The notes beneath the pieces are model-generated. The model saw only the letters and a list, made by a program, of their open reading frames with translations. It had not been told where the DNA came from and searched no databases. The translations under genes and the position numbers were made by a program. 36,281 bases of DNA from Clostridium sartagoforme AAU1. GTDB lineage: Bacteria > Bacillota > Clostridia > Clostridiales > Clostridiaceae. How positions within the stretch are numbered: position 1 is the first letter of the stretch; each line of letters starts with the position of its first letter. Positions 7,288 through 16,427 of this stretch are shown here, piece after piece. The DNA lies in the NCBI RefSeq assembly GCF_000401215.1, contig NZ_ASRV01000102.1, forward strand, positions 1-36,281. The letters run 5' to 3'.

Positions 7288-9048
7288 TTAACTTCTCATT
7301 AACTTTTTTAACTCAATTGCTATTTTTATAGATTCTTCAATTTTACCTTGTGCTTCTAAAAGCTTTTGTTTCTTTATTAATTCATCTAGTTGTTGGTTTA
7401 ATTTATAATTATCTAATTGCTTGATAAAATCTTGTATTAATCTTTTATTATCTTTACCTATTAAAACATTTTGCTCTTTAATTTTTATAATTTCGTCAAT
7501 AGTTTTTAAATTTGTGCATTTTGATTCTAAAAAAGTTATTATATTATTTATATTCCCCTTTTTAGCTTCTTTAATAATAGAAAAAATCTCTTTATGTTCT
7601 GGAAGAATTAACTCATCTTGGCTTATTACTTGACTAATATAGTCAAAATATTCTTCTTCTAAACATAACTTCATTAAGGATCTCTCAGCTTTTAAAAAAG
7701 CTGGCTCTAAATATAATTTTGTTCCATTTTCTTCCTTATTATTCATAAAAGCATTTTCTTTTATACTTTTTGTCATTTTTTTTGATAATAAATCATATAA
7801 TGTTTGTTCTCTTATACCAGTATTTTCTGATATCTTCTTTATATAGACATCTTTTTCTATAGAATTAACATTTGCTAAAATCTCTGTTACTCTTTTTCCA
7901 TATTTAACTAAATCATTGCTATCCTTAAGGTTAATTCCTTCTTCTGCTTTTTTAATCCTATAGTCTATTAAACTTTCAGCATTATTAATTAATTTAATAA
8001 ATGCTTCTTTTCCATTACTTCTTACGTATTCATCTGGATCTTTTCCTTGTGGAATACTTAACACCCTTACGTCAAATCCTGCATCTTTTAATATCTCTAG
8101 ACCTCTCATAGTTGCTGCCTGACCAGCTATGTCAGCATCATATGATATTATAACTTTATCAGCATATCTCTTTAATAATCTAGCTTGATTTGTAGTTAAA
8201 GCTGTACCTAAGGATGCTACTACATTTGTAATTCCATATTGATGCAAAGTTATTAAGTCCATATATCCTTCTACCATAATGAAATATCTATCCTGCATCT
8301 TACTTTTTATAGCAAAATTTAATCCATATAGATTGGTTCCCTTTTGAAAAACCAAAGTTTCTGGAGAGTTTAGATATTTTGGTTTTGAATCATCTAAGAC
8401 TCTTCCTCCAAAGCCTATTACCTTACCCCTATAATCAAATACTGGAAATATAACTCTGTTTCTAAACCTGTCATATTTATTTCCTGTTCTCTCTGAGGTC
8501 GAAACTAATCCTGCCTCAAGTAATAAGTCATCTCTAAATCCTAATTTTCTCAAATGTAATATTAAATTGTTCCAACTATCTTTTGCAAAGCCTAACCCAA
8601 ATTTCTTTATTGTTTCTTCCTTTATGCCTCTGTTTAAAAAATATTCCTTTGCTTCTCTTGTGTTTTTCAAGTTTGAATAAAAGAACCTTGCTGCTTCTAC
8701 ATTTACTTTATAAAGTATTTCTCTCTTTTTTGCAGTTGGACTTATTCTCCCTTGCTCACTTTCTATTGTAATATTAGCTCTATCCGCTAAATATTTAACA
8801 GCTTCTACAAATGGCATATTTTTATTTTTCATAACAAAAGAAATTACATTTCCAGATTCTCCACACCCAAAACATTTATATATTTGCTTATCTTGCGATA
8901 CTGAAAATGATGGTGTCTTTTCATTATGAAATGGACATAGTCCTGAAAAGTTTCTTCCAGATCGTTTAAGCCTAACTGATTCAGATATTACATCTACTAT
9001 ATCATTTTGTTCTTTTACCTTTTCTAGAATCTCTTCAGAAATCTGCAA
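7288..9048 (-). CDS. dnaG: DNA primase DnaG
   Basis: 586-residue primase that lays RNA primers at the replication fork with DnaB. The start is a TTG at 9048, fixed by GGAGGTGA six bases upstream. The CHC2 zinc-binding domain has Cys38, His41, Cys59 and Cys62 (LCPFHNEKTPSF and YKCFGCGESG). The RNA polymerase/TOPRIM core follows with YDRFRNRVIFP, VIGFGGRVL, MVEGYMDLI (catalytic Glu) and ISYDADIAGQ (metal-binding acidic pair). The C-terminal about 150 residues form the less conserved helicase-interaction domain. It is followed by rpoD and preceded by dgt. Confidence 0.97.
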   Translation of the reverse strand: MQISEEILEKVKEQNDIVDVISESVRLKRSGRNFSGLCPFHNEKTPSFSVSQDKQIYKCFGCGESGNVISFVMKNKNMPFVEAVKYLADRANITIESEQGRISPTAKKREILYKVNVEAARFFYSNLKNTREAKEYFLNRGIKEETIKKFGLGFAKDSWNNLILHLRKLGFRDDLLLEAGLVSTSERTGNKYDRFRNRVIFPVFDYRGKVIGFGGRVLDDSKPKYLNSPETLVFQKGTNLYGLNFAIKSKMQDRYFIMVEGYMDLITLHQYGITNVVASLGTALTTNQARLLKRYADKVIISYDADIAGQAATMRGLEILKDAGFDVRVLSIPQGKDPDEYVRSNGKEAFIKLINNAESLIDYRIKKAEEGINLKDSNDLVKYGKRVTEILANVNSIEKDVYIKKISENTGIREQTLYDLLSKKMTKSIKENAFMNNKEENGTKLYLEPAFLKAERSLMKLCLEEEYFDYISQVISQDELILPEHKEIFSIIKEAKKGNINNIITFLESKCTNLKTIDEIIKIKEQNVLIGKDNKRLIQDFIKQLDNYKLNQQLDELIKKQKLLEAQGKIEESIKIAIELKKLMRS

Positions 9049-9203
9049 GGAGATTCACCTCCTTACTCATAATTTTCGTCAACTTATATTTATTTCGACA
9101 TTTTTTCTATATTTCCTTCTTTAAAATTAATTTTTATTAAATATTCTTTATTTATATTTTCTCTAATTTAAAATTTTAATCAAATTTATATTTTTAATAG
9201 CTC

Positions 9204-10232
9204 TTAATATATAACTACTTTAGGAACAAAAAGAGAATTAAATTTATTTAAGCAATAATCATCGCTCATTCCAGCTATATAATCTGCTACTGCTCTTTTT
9301 AATCCTTCTTCTTTCGCTATGTTTTGATATATATTAGGTAGTTCATTTTCATGTGTATAGTAATAATTTATCAAATTTTCTAGAATAAACTTTGCTTTAT
9401 TTCTCTCTACTTTTAAAATATCCCCTAAGTAAACATTTTTAAACATAAATCTTCTTAGTTCAGTCATTGCTTCCCAAACTTCTTTACTAAGTTTAATATC
9501 TATATCATTATTATTTAATGCTTCTGTAGTATTTTTAATTACATCTAAAACTAAAGTTTCAATTCTTTTAGAATGAGTGTTACCTAATACTTTTATAATT
9601 TCTTTAGGTAATATATCTTCACTTAAAAGTCCTGCTCTTATAGAATCATCTATATCATGATTTAGATATGCTATTTTATCACTTATTTTTACAACTCTGC
9701 CTTCTAGTGTCTTTGCCTTATTTTGACCATTTTCAAGACCACTATGATGTAGTATTCCATCTATAACTTCTAAGGTTAAATTTAGTCCTAATCCATTCCT
9801 CTCAAGTTTTTCTACAACTCTCACACTTTGTTCATTATGTCTAAATCCACCCTCTAAAAATTTATTTAATACCTCTTCTCCATTGTGTGCAAAAGCCACA
9901 TGCCCTAAATCATGTCCTAATGAAATAGCTTCTATTAGTGATTCATTTAATCCAACACCAATTCCTATTGTTCTTGCTATTTGAGATACTTCTAATGTAT
10001 GAGTTAATCTTGTTCTATAATGATCTCCAAAAGTTTTTATATAAACCTGTGTTTTATGCTTTAATCTTCTAAAAGATTTACTATGAATTATTCTATCTCT
10101 ATCAACCATAAAACAAGTTCTTATACTATCACTTTCTTCTTTTATTTTTCTTCCTAATGTTAAGGTGCTGAAAGTAGCTTGTGGAACTAATGTCAACCTT
10201 TCGAAACCCTCTATTTTTTCTCTTACATTCAT
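9204..10232 (-). CDS. dgt: Deoxyguanosinetriphosphate triphosphohydrolase-like protein (HD domain)
   Basis: 342-residue HD-domain phosphohydrolase of the Dgt/dNTPase type 2 group, which splits dNTPs to nucleoside and triphosphate. The metal residues are in [41 protein letters not shown] (the HD pair) and [16 protein letters not shown] choose the ATG at 10232 ([10 protein letters not shown]): GAGGTGA lies five bases before it, while the GTG at 10241 overlaps that site. Clostridia usually carry this gene directly upstream of dnaG, as here, which suggests linkage of dNTP control with priming. Confidence 0.93.
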   Translation of the reverse strand: MNVREKIEGFERLTLVPQATFSTLTLGRKIKEESDSIRTCFMVDRDRIIHSKSFRRLKHKTQVYIKTFGDHYRTRLTHTLEVSQIARTIGIGVGLNESLIEAISLGHDLGHVAFAHNGEEVLNKFLEGGFRHNEQSVRVVEKLERNGLGLNLTLEVIDGILHHSGLENGQNKAKTLEGRVVKISDKIAYLNHDIDDSIRAGLLSEDILPKEIIKVLGNTHSKRIETLVLDVIKNTTEALNNNDIDIKLSKEVWEAMTELRRFMFKNVYLGDILKVERNKAKFILENLINYYYTHENELPNIYQNIAKEEGLKRAVADYIAGMSDDYCLNKFNSLFVPKVVIY

Positions 10233-10376
10233 ATATCTCACCTCTATATTACATATTCTATATTTTTCTCTATTTTCCTCTATTTAAACATATTTTATAA
10301 TAATATATTTAATACCAAGTATACTTTCTTTTTTTACTAATATCTTAATAATGAGTAATTATATAAGGAGAGAACT

Positions 10377-11438
10377 ATGGAAAACGTATTATCAGATTTA
10401 AAAGATGAGCTACTTCCTGTTGAGGAAATAAAATCTAATATCTTATCTTATTATAATCTTCAAAATGCATCTATAACTAGTATAAAATTTAAAGATACTG
10501 ATAAGCAAAGAGCAGTATATAGGATAGATTCTGCTAGTAAAAGCTATTGCTTGAAAAAAGTTTATTATGATGAGGCAAATCTTTTATATGTTTACTCTGC
10601 AATGGAGTGGTGTCATAGAAATGGAATAAATGTTCCAAAACTTTTGCCAACTAATAATGGAAATAGATATGTGAAATATAATGATATGTTATTTATTTTA
10701 ACTCCATGGCTTGATGGGGAAAAGTGTGATTTTGATAATTTAAATCATGTTTTACTTTCTTCAAAAACACTTGGAAAATTACATATAGCTTCTAAAAACT
10801 TTTCCTCAATAGTTGGTAGTAATCAAAGGGAAGGATTTGAAAATTATAATGAAACTATATCAAAACATTTTAATCAATTACTAATTAATATAAATAACGC
10901 TCATAAATACAATGATAGATTTTCAAAAATATTTCTTGAAAATCTAAGTGAAAACCTAGAACTTGCTAAGATTTCCTTTGAAGTATCATCTTCAATTATA
11001 CCTGAGGAACTTTCGAGGTCTCTTTGTCATGGTGATTATGTAAATAAAAATATATTAATAAATAATGATACTATTGCACTAATTGACTTTGATAAATGTA
11101 AAATGGATTATTGCTCTAGGGATATATCTTACTTTTTAAGGAGGCTATTAAAAAGAGAAAATACAAATTGGCAGATAAATTTAACTTTAGATGTTCTTGA
11201 TAGATATATGGAAGAGAATACTCTTACGCAATCTGATTTTAAATATATATTAGCTTATATATCTTTTCCTCAAAAATTTTGGAAGTTATCTAGAGATTAT
11301 TATAAAAATATTAAGAGATGTAATAAAAACTCCTTTATTCTTCTTCTAAATAAAGGATTAGACAGAGCAGAAAATCAACTTCAATTTACTTATGAACTTA
11401 TGAATGCCTTTCGAAATCATTATGATGTAAAATTTTAA
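10377..11438 (+). CDS. CotS-family spore coat / APH-like kinase
   Basis: 353 residues with the protein-kinase-like aminoglycoside phosphotransferase fold of the CotS/YtaA spore-coat family. The catalytic loop is LCHGDYVNKNILI (Asp as base, Asn for metal) and the following ALIDFDKCKMDY carries the metal-binding Asp of the DFG-like motif. An ATP-site Lys is likely in YCLKKVYYDE. The C-terminal WKLSRDYYKNIKR is typical of CotS-like proteins. AAGGAGAG site before the ATG. It is the only long plus-strand gene in this half of the window, divergent from dgt and convergent with ppdK, so it has its own promoter, perhaps a sporulation one. Substrate unknown. Confidence 0.85.
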   Translation: MENVLSDLKDELLPVEEIKSNILSYYNLQNASITSIKFKDTDKQRAVYRIDSASKSYCLKKVYYDEANLLYVYSAMEWCHRNGINVPKLLPTNNGNRYVKYNDMLFILTPWLDGEKCDFDNLNHVLLSSKTLGKLHIASKNFSSIVGSNQREGFENYNETISKHFNQLLININNAHKYNDRFSKIFLENLSENLELAKISFEVSSSIIPEELSRSLCHGDYVNKNILINNDTIALIDFDKCKMDYCSRDISYFLRRLLKRENTNWQINLTLDVLDRYMEENTLTQSDFKYILAYISFPQKFWKLSRDYYKNIKRCNKNSFILLLNKGLDRAENQLQFTYELMNAFRNHYDVKF

Positions 11439-11462
11439 AGAGGAGGTTTAACACCTCCTCTT
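11438..11462. terminator. Bidirectional terminator between CotS-like gene and ppdK
   Basis: Perfect 10-bp GC-rich stem (AAGAGGAGGT, 11438-11447, with 11453-11462) around a 5-base loop between converging genes. T-rich sequence follows on both strands. Confidence 0.85.
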
Positions 11463-11469
11463 ATATATA

Positions 11470-14100
11470 TTATCTTTTATTTCTAACTTGTGCTTGTGCA
11501 GCTGCTAGTCTTGCTAATGGAACTCTAAATGGTGAGCAAGATACATAGTCTAATCCTATATTATGACAGAATTCTACTGATGATGGATCTCCACCATGTT
11601 CTCCACATATTCCAAGCTTAATTCCTGGTCTTGCAGCTCTTCCTTTTTCTACTGCAATCTTAACTAGTTCACCAACACCTGTTTGATCTATTTTAGCAAA
11701 CGGATCTTGTTCATATATCTTTTTATCATAGTAATCCTTTAAGAATTTAGCAGCATCATCTCTTGAGAATCCAAATGTCATTTGAGTTAAGTCATTTGTT
11801 CCAAATGAGAAGAATTCAGCTTCTTTAGCTATTGCATCTGCAGTTAATGCAGCTCTTGGTATTTCAATCATTGTTCCTACCATATAATTTAGCTTAACAC
11901 CTTTTTCTTCCATAACTCTCTCAGCTGTTTCAACAACTATATCCTTAACATATTTTAATTCCTTTATTTCTCCAACAAGAGGAATCATTATTTCAGGAAC
12001 TATGTCATATCCCTTAGAATTTTTAACTTCTATTGCAGCTTCAATTACAGCTCTAGTTTGCATTTCAGCTATTTCTGGATAAGAAACTGCTAATCTACAT
12101 CCTCTGTGACCCATCATTGGGTTAAATTCATGTAATTCTGCAACTGTTGCTTTTAATTCTTCAAATGTTAATCCCATTTCTTTAGCTAAGCCCATAATGT
12201 CTTCATCATTATGAGGTAAGAATTCATGTAGTGGTGGATCTAAGAATCTTATAGTTGCTGGCATTCCACCTAATGCTTCATATATTCCAATAAAATCTTC
12301 TCTTTGCATTGGAAGTAATTTTTCTAAAGCTTTTCTTCTTTGCTCTTCATTTTTAGCAACTATCATTTCTCTAACTGCCATAATTCTATCTTCAGCAAAG
12401 AACATATGCTCAGTTCTACATAAACCTATTCCTTCTGCTCCAAATTCAACAGCTTGCTTAGTATCTCTTGGGCTATCAGCATTAGTTCTAACCTTTAATT
12501 TTCTAATTTCATCTGCCCATGCCATAAATGTAGCAAAATGTCCTGATATTTCTGGTGTAACTGTCTTAACAGCTTCTCCATATATATTACCTGTTGAACC
12601 ATCTATTGAAATAAAGTCATTATCTGTATAAACTTTTCCGCCAACTTCTAGTGTTTTTGCCTCTTCATTAACTTTTAAAGTTCCACATCCAGCAACACAG
12701 CAAGTTCCCATTCCTCTAGCAACAACTGCTGCGTGAGATGTCATGCCACCTCTAACAGTTAAGATACCTTCTGCCGCTATCATTCCTTCTATATCTTCTG
12801 GTGAAGTTTCTAATCTAACTAAAACTACAGTTTCGCCTTTTTCTTTTCTTTCCTTAGCTTCTTCTGCAGTGAAAGCTATTTTACCACATGCAGCTCCTGG
12901 AGATGCAGGAAGACCTTTTGCAATTGGTGTAGCTTTCTTTAAATCTTCTGTATGGAAAGCTGGGTGAAGTAAAGAATCTAATTGATTTGGCTCAACCTTT
13001 AATATTGCTTGTTCTTTAGTTAACATTCCTTCTTCAACTAAATCAACAGCTATCTTTAAAGCTGCTTGAGCTGTTCTCTTACCGTTTCTAGTTTGTAGGA
13101 AATATAATTTTCCTTCTTCTATAGTGATTTCCATATCTTGCATATCTCTATAGTGATTTTCTAATGTATGAACTATATCTGTAAATTCTTTGTATATTTC
13201 TGGATTTTGTTCTTCTAACTTATCTATTGGAAGTGGTGTTCTTATACCTGCAACAACGTCTTCACCTTGTGCATTCATTAAGTATTCACCATATATTTTA
13301 TTTTCTCCTGTAGCTGGGTCTCTTGAGAATACAACCCCTGTTCCTGAAGTTTCTCCCTTATTACCAAATACCATTTCTTGTACGTTAACAGCTGTACCCC
13401 ATTCCCCTGGAATATCATTTAATCTTCTATAAACTATAGCTCTTGGATTATCCCATGATCTAAATACTGCTGTTATTGACTCAATTAATTGAGTTTTTGG
13501 ATCTTGTGGGAATTCTTCTCCCATTTCTTTTTTATAAAGTTCTTTATATCTTCCAACCAATACCTTTAAATCATCAGCTGTTAAATCAGTATCAACCTCA
13601 ACACCTTTTTCTTCTTTTAGTTCATCTATTAAATTTTCAAATAATCTCTTTTCAATACCCATAACAACATCTGAGAACATTTGAATAAATCTTCTATATG
13701 AATCATATGCAAATCTTGGATTTTGAGTTAAATCAGCCATAGCTACTACTGATTGATCATTTAAACCAAGGTTTAATACTGTATCCATCATACCTGGCAT
13801 TGATACTCTAGCACCTGATCTTACAGACACTAATAAAGGTTTTGTTAAACTTCCAAATTCTTTTCCTGTTAGTTTTTCTAAATCTGAAATTTTTTGGTGA
13901 ATTTCTTCGATAACGTCCTCTGAGATTACTTTTCCATCCTCGTAATATTTATTACAAGCCTCTGTTGTAACTGTGAATCCTTGTGGTACTGGAATTCCTA
14001 GTAAAATCATTTCTGATAAATTTGCTCCTTTACCTCCTAGAAGGTTCTTCATAGATCCATTGCCTTCACTGAAAAGGTAAACGTACTTCTTTTTCTCCAT
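11470..14100 (-). CDS. ppdK: Pyruvate, phosphate dikinase
   Basis: 876-residue PPDK, interconverting pyruvate + ATP + Pi with PEP + AMP + PPi; in clostridia it links glycolysis and gluconeogenesis. I use the ATG at 14100 (MEKKKYVYLF), which follows CGGAGGAG; an upstream TTG at 14124 would add 8 residues across that site. Order: ATP-grasp nucleotide domain (LGGKGANLSEM, VSVRSGARVSMPGMMDTVLN), phosphohistidine domain with catalytic His456 in GGMTSHAAVVARGMG, and the C-terminal PEP/pyruvate TIM barrel with SFGTNDLTQMTFG and Cys832 in LGICGEHGGDP. These match His455 and Cys831 of the C. symbiosum enzyme closely. It lies just downstream of the ccpN-like gene on the same strand. Confidence 0.97.
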   Translation of the reverse strand: MEKKKYVYLFSEGNGSMKNLLGGKGANLSEMILLGIPVPQGFTVTTEACNKYYEDGKVISEDVIEEIHQKISDLEKLTGKEFGSLTKPLLVSVRSGARVSMPGMMDTVLNLGLNDQSVVAMADLTQNPRFAYDSYRRFIQMFSDVVMGIEKRLFENLIDELKEEKGVEVDTDLTADDLKVLVGRYKELYKKEMGEEFPQDPKTQLIESITAVFRSWDNPRAIVYRRLNDIPGEWGTAVNVQEMVFGNKGETSGTGVVFSRDPATGENKIYGEYLMNAQGEDVVAGIRTPLPIDKLEEQNPEIYKEFTDIVHTLENHYRDMQDMEITIEEGKLYFLQTRNGKRTAQAALKIAVDLVEEGMLTKEQAILKVEPNQLDSLLHPAFHTEDLKKATPIAKGLPASPGAACGKIAFTAEEAKERKEKGETVVLVRLETSPEDIEGMIAAEGILTVRGGMTSHAAVVARGMGTCCVAGCGTLKVNEEAKTLEVGGKVYTDNDFISIDGSTGNIYGEAVKTVTPEISGHFATFMAWADEIRKLKVRTNADSPRDTKQAVEFGAEGIGLCRTEHMFFAEDRIMAVREMIVAKNEEQRRKALEKLLPMQREDFIGIYEALGGMPATIRFLDPPLHEFLPHNDEDIMGLAKEMGLTFEELKATVAELHEFNPMMGHRGCRLAVSYPEIAEMQTRAVIEAAIEVKNSKGYDIVPEIMIPLVGEIKELKYVKDIVVETAERVMEEKGVKLNYMVGTMIEIPRAALTADAIAKEAEFFSFGTNDLTQMTFGFSRDDAAKFLKDYYDKKIYEQDPFAKIDQTGVGELVKIAVEKGRAARPGIKLGICGEHGGDPSSVEFCHNIGLDYVSCSPFRVPLARLAAAQAQVRNKR

Positions 14101-14138
14101 CTCAATACTCCTCCGTTCAATCAAATTGAATATATATA

Positions 14139-14161
14139 CTAACAGTACTTCTGCACTGTAG
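14139..14161 (-). promoter_or_regulatory. Imperfect inverted repeat upstream of ppdK
   Basis: CTAACAGTAC and GCACTGTAG form a dyad with a short AT/TC spacer between the ccpN-like gene and ppdK, about 40 bases before the ppdK start. It could be an operator for the neighbouring regulator or a leader hairpin. It does not resemble the repeats at 14857-14974. Confidence 0.35.
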
Positions 14162-14194
14162 TTACCCTAAAACATTTAATCCATAGTCCTTACT

Positions 14195-14832
14195 CTAATT
14201 GCCTTCTCCAAGCTTTACAAAAAGTTTAGTTATGTTAGTCTTTGATATTTTACCAATTATTTTAAATTGATTTTTTTCATTAGTAGAATTTTCTACCTTT
14301 TCTACTATTGGTATACTATCAATTTCATGTTCTATAATTTTTTTGCTAAGCTATATGCACTATCTTCTGCGTATCCACATATGATATTTGGCATTCTAGT
14401 CATTATAACTCCCACTGGAACCTTATGTATATCGGTTCCCCCTATAGCATTTTTCAAAAAATCTTTTCTTGAAACTGCTCCAACTAATATACCATTACTT
14501 TCTATAAATAATGTCCCTACATCATTTAAAAACAAGAATACGATTGCATCATATACTGTTGTTTCTTCTGTAACTGTAACTGGTTTAGACATTATTTCAC
14601 CAACTAGAACCTTAGATATATTCTCCAAAATTCTAGTATTATGAGCTTTTCCTAAATATACATAACCAACCTTAGGTCTAGCATCTAACATGCCTATCAT
14701 CGTTAGAATGGCTAAATCAGCTCTTAATGCAGCCCTAGTTACTCCTAGTTTTTCAGCTAAAGCTTCACTAGTTACTGGCTGTCCCTCTTTTACTATCTTT
14801 ACTATTTGCTCTTGCCTTGGTGATAATTGCAA
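14195..14832 (-). CDS. ccpN: CcpN-like HTH-CBS transcriptional regulator, frameshifted in an A7 tract
   Basis: Starts at TTG 14832 (MQLSPRQEQIVKIVKE) behind AGAGGG. An HTH of about 60 residues (VTSEALAEKLGVTRAALRADLAIL) is followed by a CBS pair (VGEIMSKPVTV, NDVGTLFI, GAVSRKDFL, VIMTRMPNI), matching B. subtilis CcpN, a repressor of gluconeogenic genes. In the base frame translation ends after 166 residues, ...AYSLAKKL and TAG, with the stop at 14332-14334. The missing tail is present one frame back: after GCAAAAAAA the -1 frame reads KIIEHEIDSIPIVEKV through KIIGKISKTNITKLFVK to a TAG at 14195. With one base regained the protein would be 212 residues, the length of B. subtilis CcpN as I recall it. 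The A-tract is in A_AAA_AAA slippery register. So it is a broken gene, a recoded gene or a base-calling error. It is upstream of ppdK, its likely target. Confidence 0.88.
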
Positions 14833-14856
14833 ATTTATCCCTCTTTCTACATTTGC

Positions 14857-14974
14857 AAGGAATATTCAGATAATTTTGATTTGTTTGATATTTACATACT
14901 AATTATAACATTTTATAAAAGTTTGACTATACTTAATTTTCTGAAAAATTAGTCATATTAGCTGAATATTCCTT
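14857..14974 (-). promoter_or_regulatory. ccpN-like promoter region flanked by two inverted 13-bp copies
   Basis: AAGGAATATTCAG (14857-14869) and its exact reverse complement (14962-14974) flank a TATAAT-type -10 for the minus-strand regulator gene. Each copy contains the palindrome GAATATTC, so each could bind a dimer. Centres are 105 bp apart. The -35 hexamer is poor. Confidence 0.5.
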
Positions 14975-15017
14975 TTCTGTTTATTTTATTCTACTGTATC
15001 TACTGTTTATCTTAATA

Positions 15018-15662
15018 TTACTCCGATTTAGTATCATCTTCAAAATTCACAGTGTATGTAAATACATTTTCATCTATTTGTTCTTCTTTATCACTTTTCT
15101 TTTTACTGCTTTTATTGTCATTACCTTTAAATTTTTCATTTTTAACTTCATTTACTTTGTCTTTAACCATATAAGCTACATCAGTTGCTGCATCTTTTAT
15201 GTCATCAACTGCTTTACTAATATATTTGTTAACAACCTCTACACTACCATCAGCTTTAGTTATTTCTATTGTTATTTGTGTTACTACTGCTGCAATAACA
15301 ACAAAAGCTAATACTGGAGGTATTATAACAGCTATTACTCCTGCTGCTATCCCTGCATTAACTGGTACATCTACAATTTCTTTTCCATCTTTGCTAATTC
15401 TAATTCTTGTAACATTTCCTTTATTTATCAAATCTTTTAGCCATCTTTTAAATTCATCTATTGTTTCATATTTATCTTTTGAGTCATTTTCTTTTGTATC
15501 ATTTTCTTTTATATAATCTGGCTTTATTCCTTTAATACCCTCAATGTATATTATTGCTTCCAATACATCTCCATTACTTACTTCAAGAGCATACTTTGCT
15601 TCTGCATAGCTTACGCCTGTTCTTTCTTTTACTTTATCTACCTTTTCTAAAGTTATTCCCAT
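15018..15662 (-). CDS. DUF4342 domain protein
   Basis: 214 residues from the ATG at 15662; an ATG two codons earlier (15668) abuts the recO stop but lies only 3 bases from the AAGGAG site, so the second ATG fits better. N-terminus ITLEKVDKVKERTGVSYAEAKYALEVSNGDVLEAIIYIE is a UBA-like helical bundle. The middle holds KDLINKGNVTRIRISKDGKEIVDVPVNAGI and one hydrophobic segment (AAGVIAVIIPPVLAFVVIAAVV), which is the DUF4342 core. The C-terminus is long, charged and Lys-rich. Probably membrane-associated; function unknown. Translationally linked to recO. Confidence 0.85.
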   Translation of the reverse strand: MGITLEKVDKVKERTGVSYAEAKYALEVSNGDVLEAIIYIEGIKGIKPDYIKENDTKENDSKDKYETIDEFKRWLKDLINKGNVTRIRISKDGKEIVDVPVNAGIAAGVIAVIIPPVLAFVVIAAVVTQITIEITKADGSVEVVNKYISKAVDDIKDAATDVAYMVKDKVNEVKNEKFKGNDNKSSKKKSDKEEQIDENVFTYTVNFEDDTKSE

Positions 15663-15668
15663 ATTCAT

Positions 15669-16418
15669 TCACTCCTTTATATAATTTAGCATTTCTAAGC
15701 TTTTTGGTTTTTTAGAATAGTTTGAAGAAATAATAAATGTTGTTATTTTACTTATATCTTTTTTTACTTCTTCATTTATGTTTAGTTTATATATCTTATC
15801 CATAGGTGTTCTCATGAGAAATTTTATTGCATTATATGCAGGCTTAGATATATATGTCCCATGTTCTCTTCTACAATTTTCACATACACCTCCATAATGT
15901 GATAAAGATATATAATTGGATACTGATATTTTTTCTCTGCAACTTACGCAGTTTTCTAAATTTAATCCATACCCAGTCGCTTTTAATAATTTTAATTCAA
16001 AGGATCTAGTAAGCATTTCATAATCTAATGCATTAGTATTAAGTAAATACATACAAGTTAAGAAATTTCTAAATAATTCTTCATTTGTTTCCCCTTCTTC
16101 TACACATATATCTATCAATTCACATATATACGATGAGTAGGTTAATTTGTCTAAACTATCTAATAATCCTTGAAAAGAATTAATTATCTTTCCTTCTTGT
16201 AAATTAAATAAACTTTTCCCTTTAAATAAAACATACTCTCCATAGCATAAAGGTAAAGTAAGAGATAGAAGTTTACTCTTACTTTTTCTAGATCCTTTTG
16301 CTATAGCTGTTATTTTCCCCAATTTATCTGTATATAACCATACTAATTTATCATTTTCTTTAAATTCCTTAGTTTTTATAACTATTGCATTTACCTTATG
16401 TAGTGACAGAAACACCAT
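15669..16418 (-). CDS. recO: DNA repair protein RecO
   Basis: 249-residue recombination mediator that works with RecF/RecR to load RecA on SSB-covered DNA. N-terminal OB-fold (NAIVIKTKEFKENDKLVWLYTDKLGKITAIAKGSRKSKSKL) followed by a helical domain with a four-Cys zinc site (CVSCRE and CENCRRE). Start is uncertain: the ATG at 16418 lies almost against the AAGGGG site, and a GTG follows as codon 2. It lies 9 bases after era, the conserved order. Confidence 0.94.
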   Translation of the reverse strand: MVFLSLHKVNAIVIKTKEFKENDKLVWLYTDKLGKITAIAKGSRKSKSKLLSLTLPLCYGEYVLFKGKSLFNLQEGKIINSFQGLLDSLDKLTYSSYICELIDICVEEGETNEELFRNFLTCMYLLNTNALDYEMLTRSFELKLLKATGYGLNLENCVSCREKISVSNYISLSHYGGVCENCRREHGTYISKPAYNAIKFLMRTPMDKIYKLNINEEVKKDISKITTFIISSNYSKKPKSLEMLNYIKE

Positions 16419-16427
16419 CCCCTTATT

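Noticed and set aside
10242-10376. SigK-type promoter (CATATTTTA) before the CotS-like gene
   Set aside because: The -10-like string fits CATAnnnTA but no matching -35 element is seen at the right spacing, and such strings are frequent in AT-rich DNA.
14267-14644. 125-codon plus-strand frame over the ccpN-like gene
   Set aside because: Shadow of the regulator; its translation is useful only in confirming seven T in the homopolymer.
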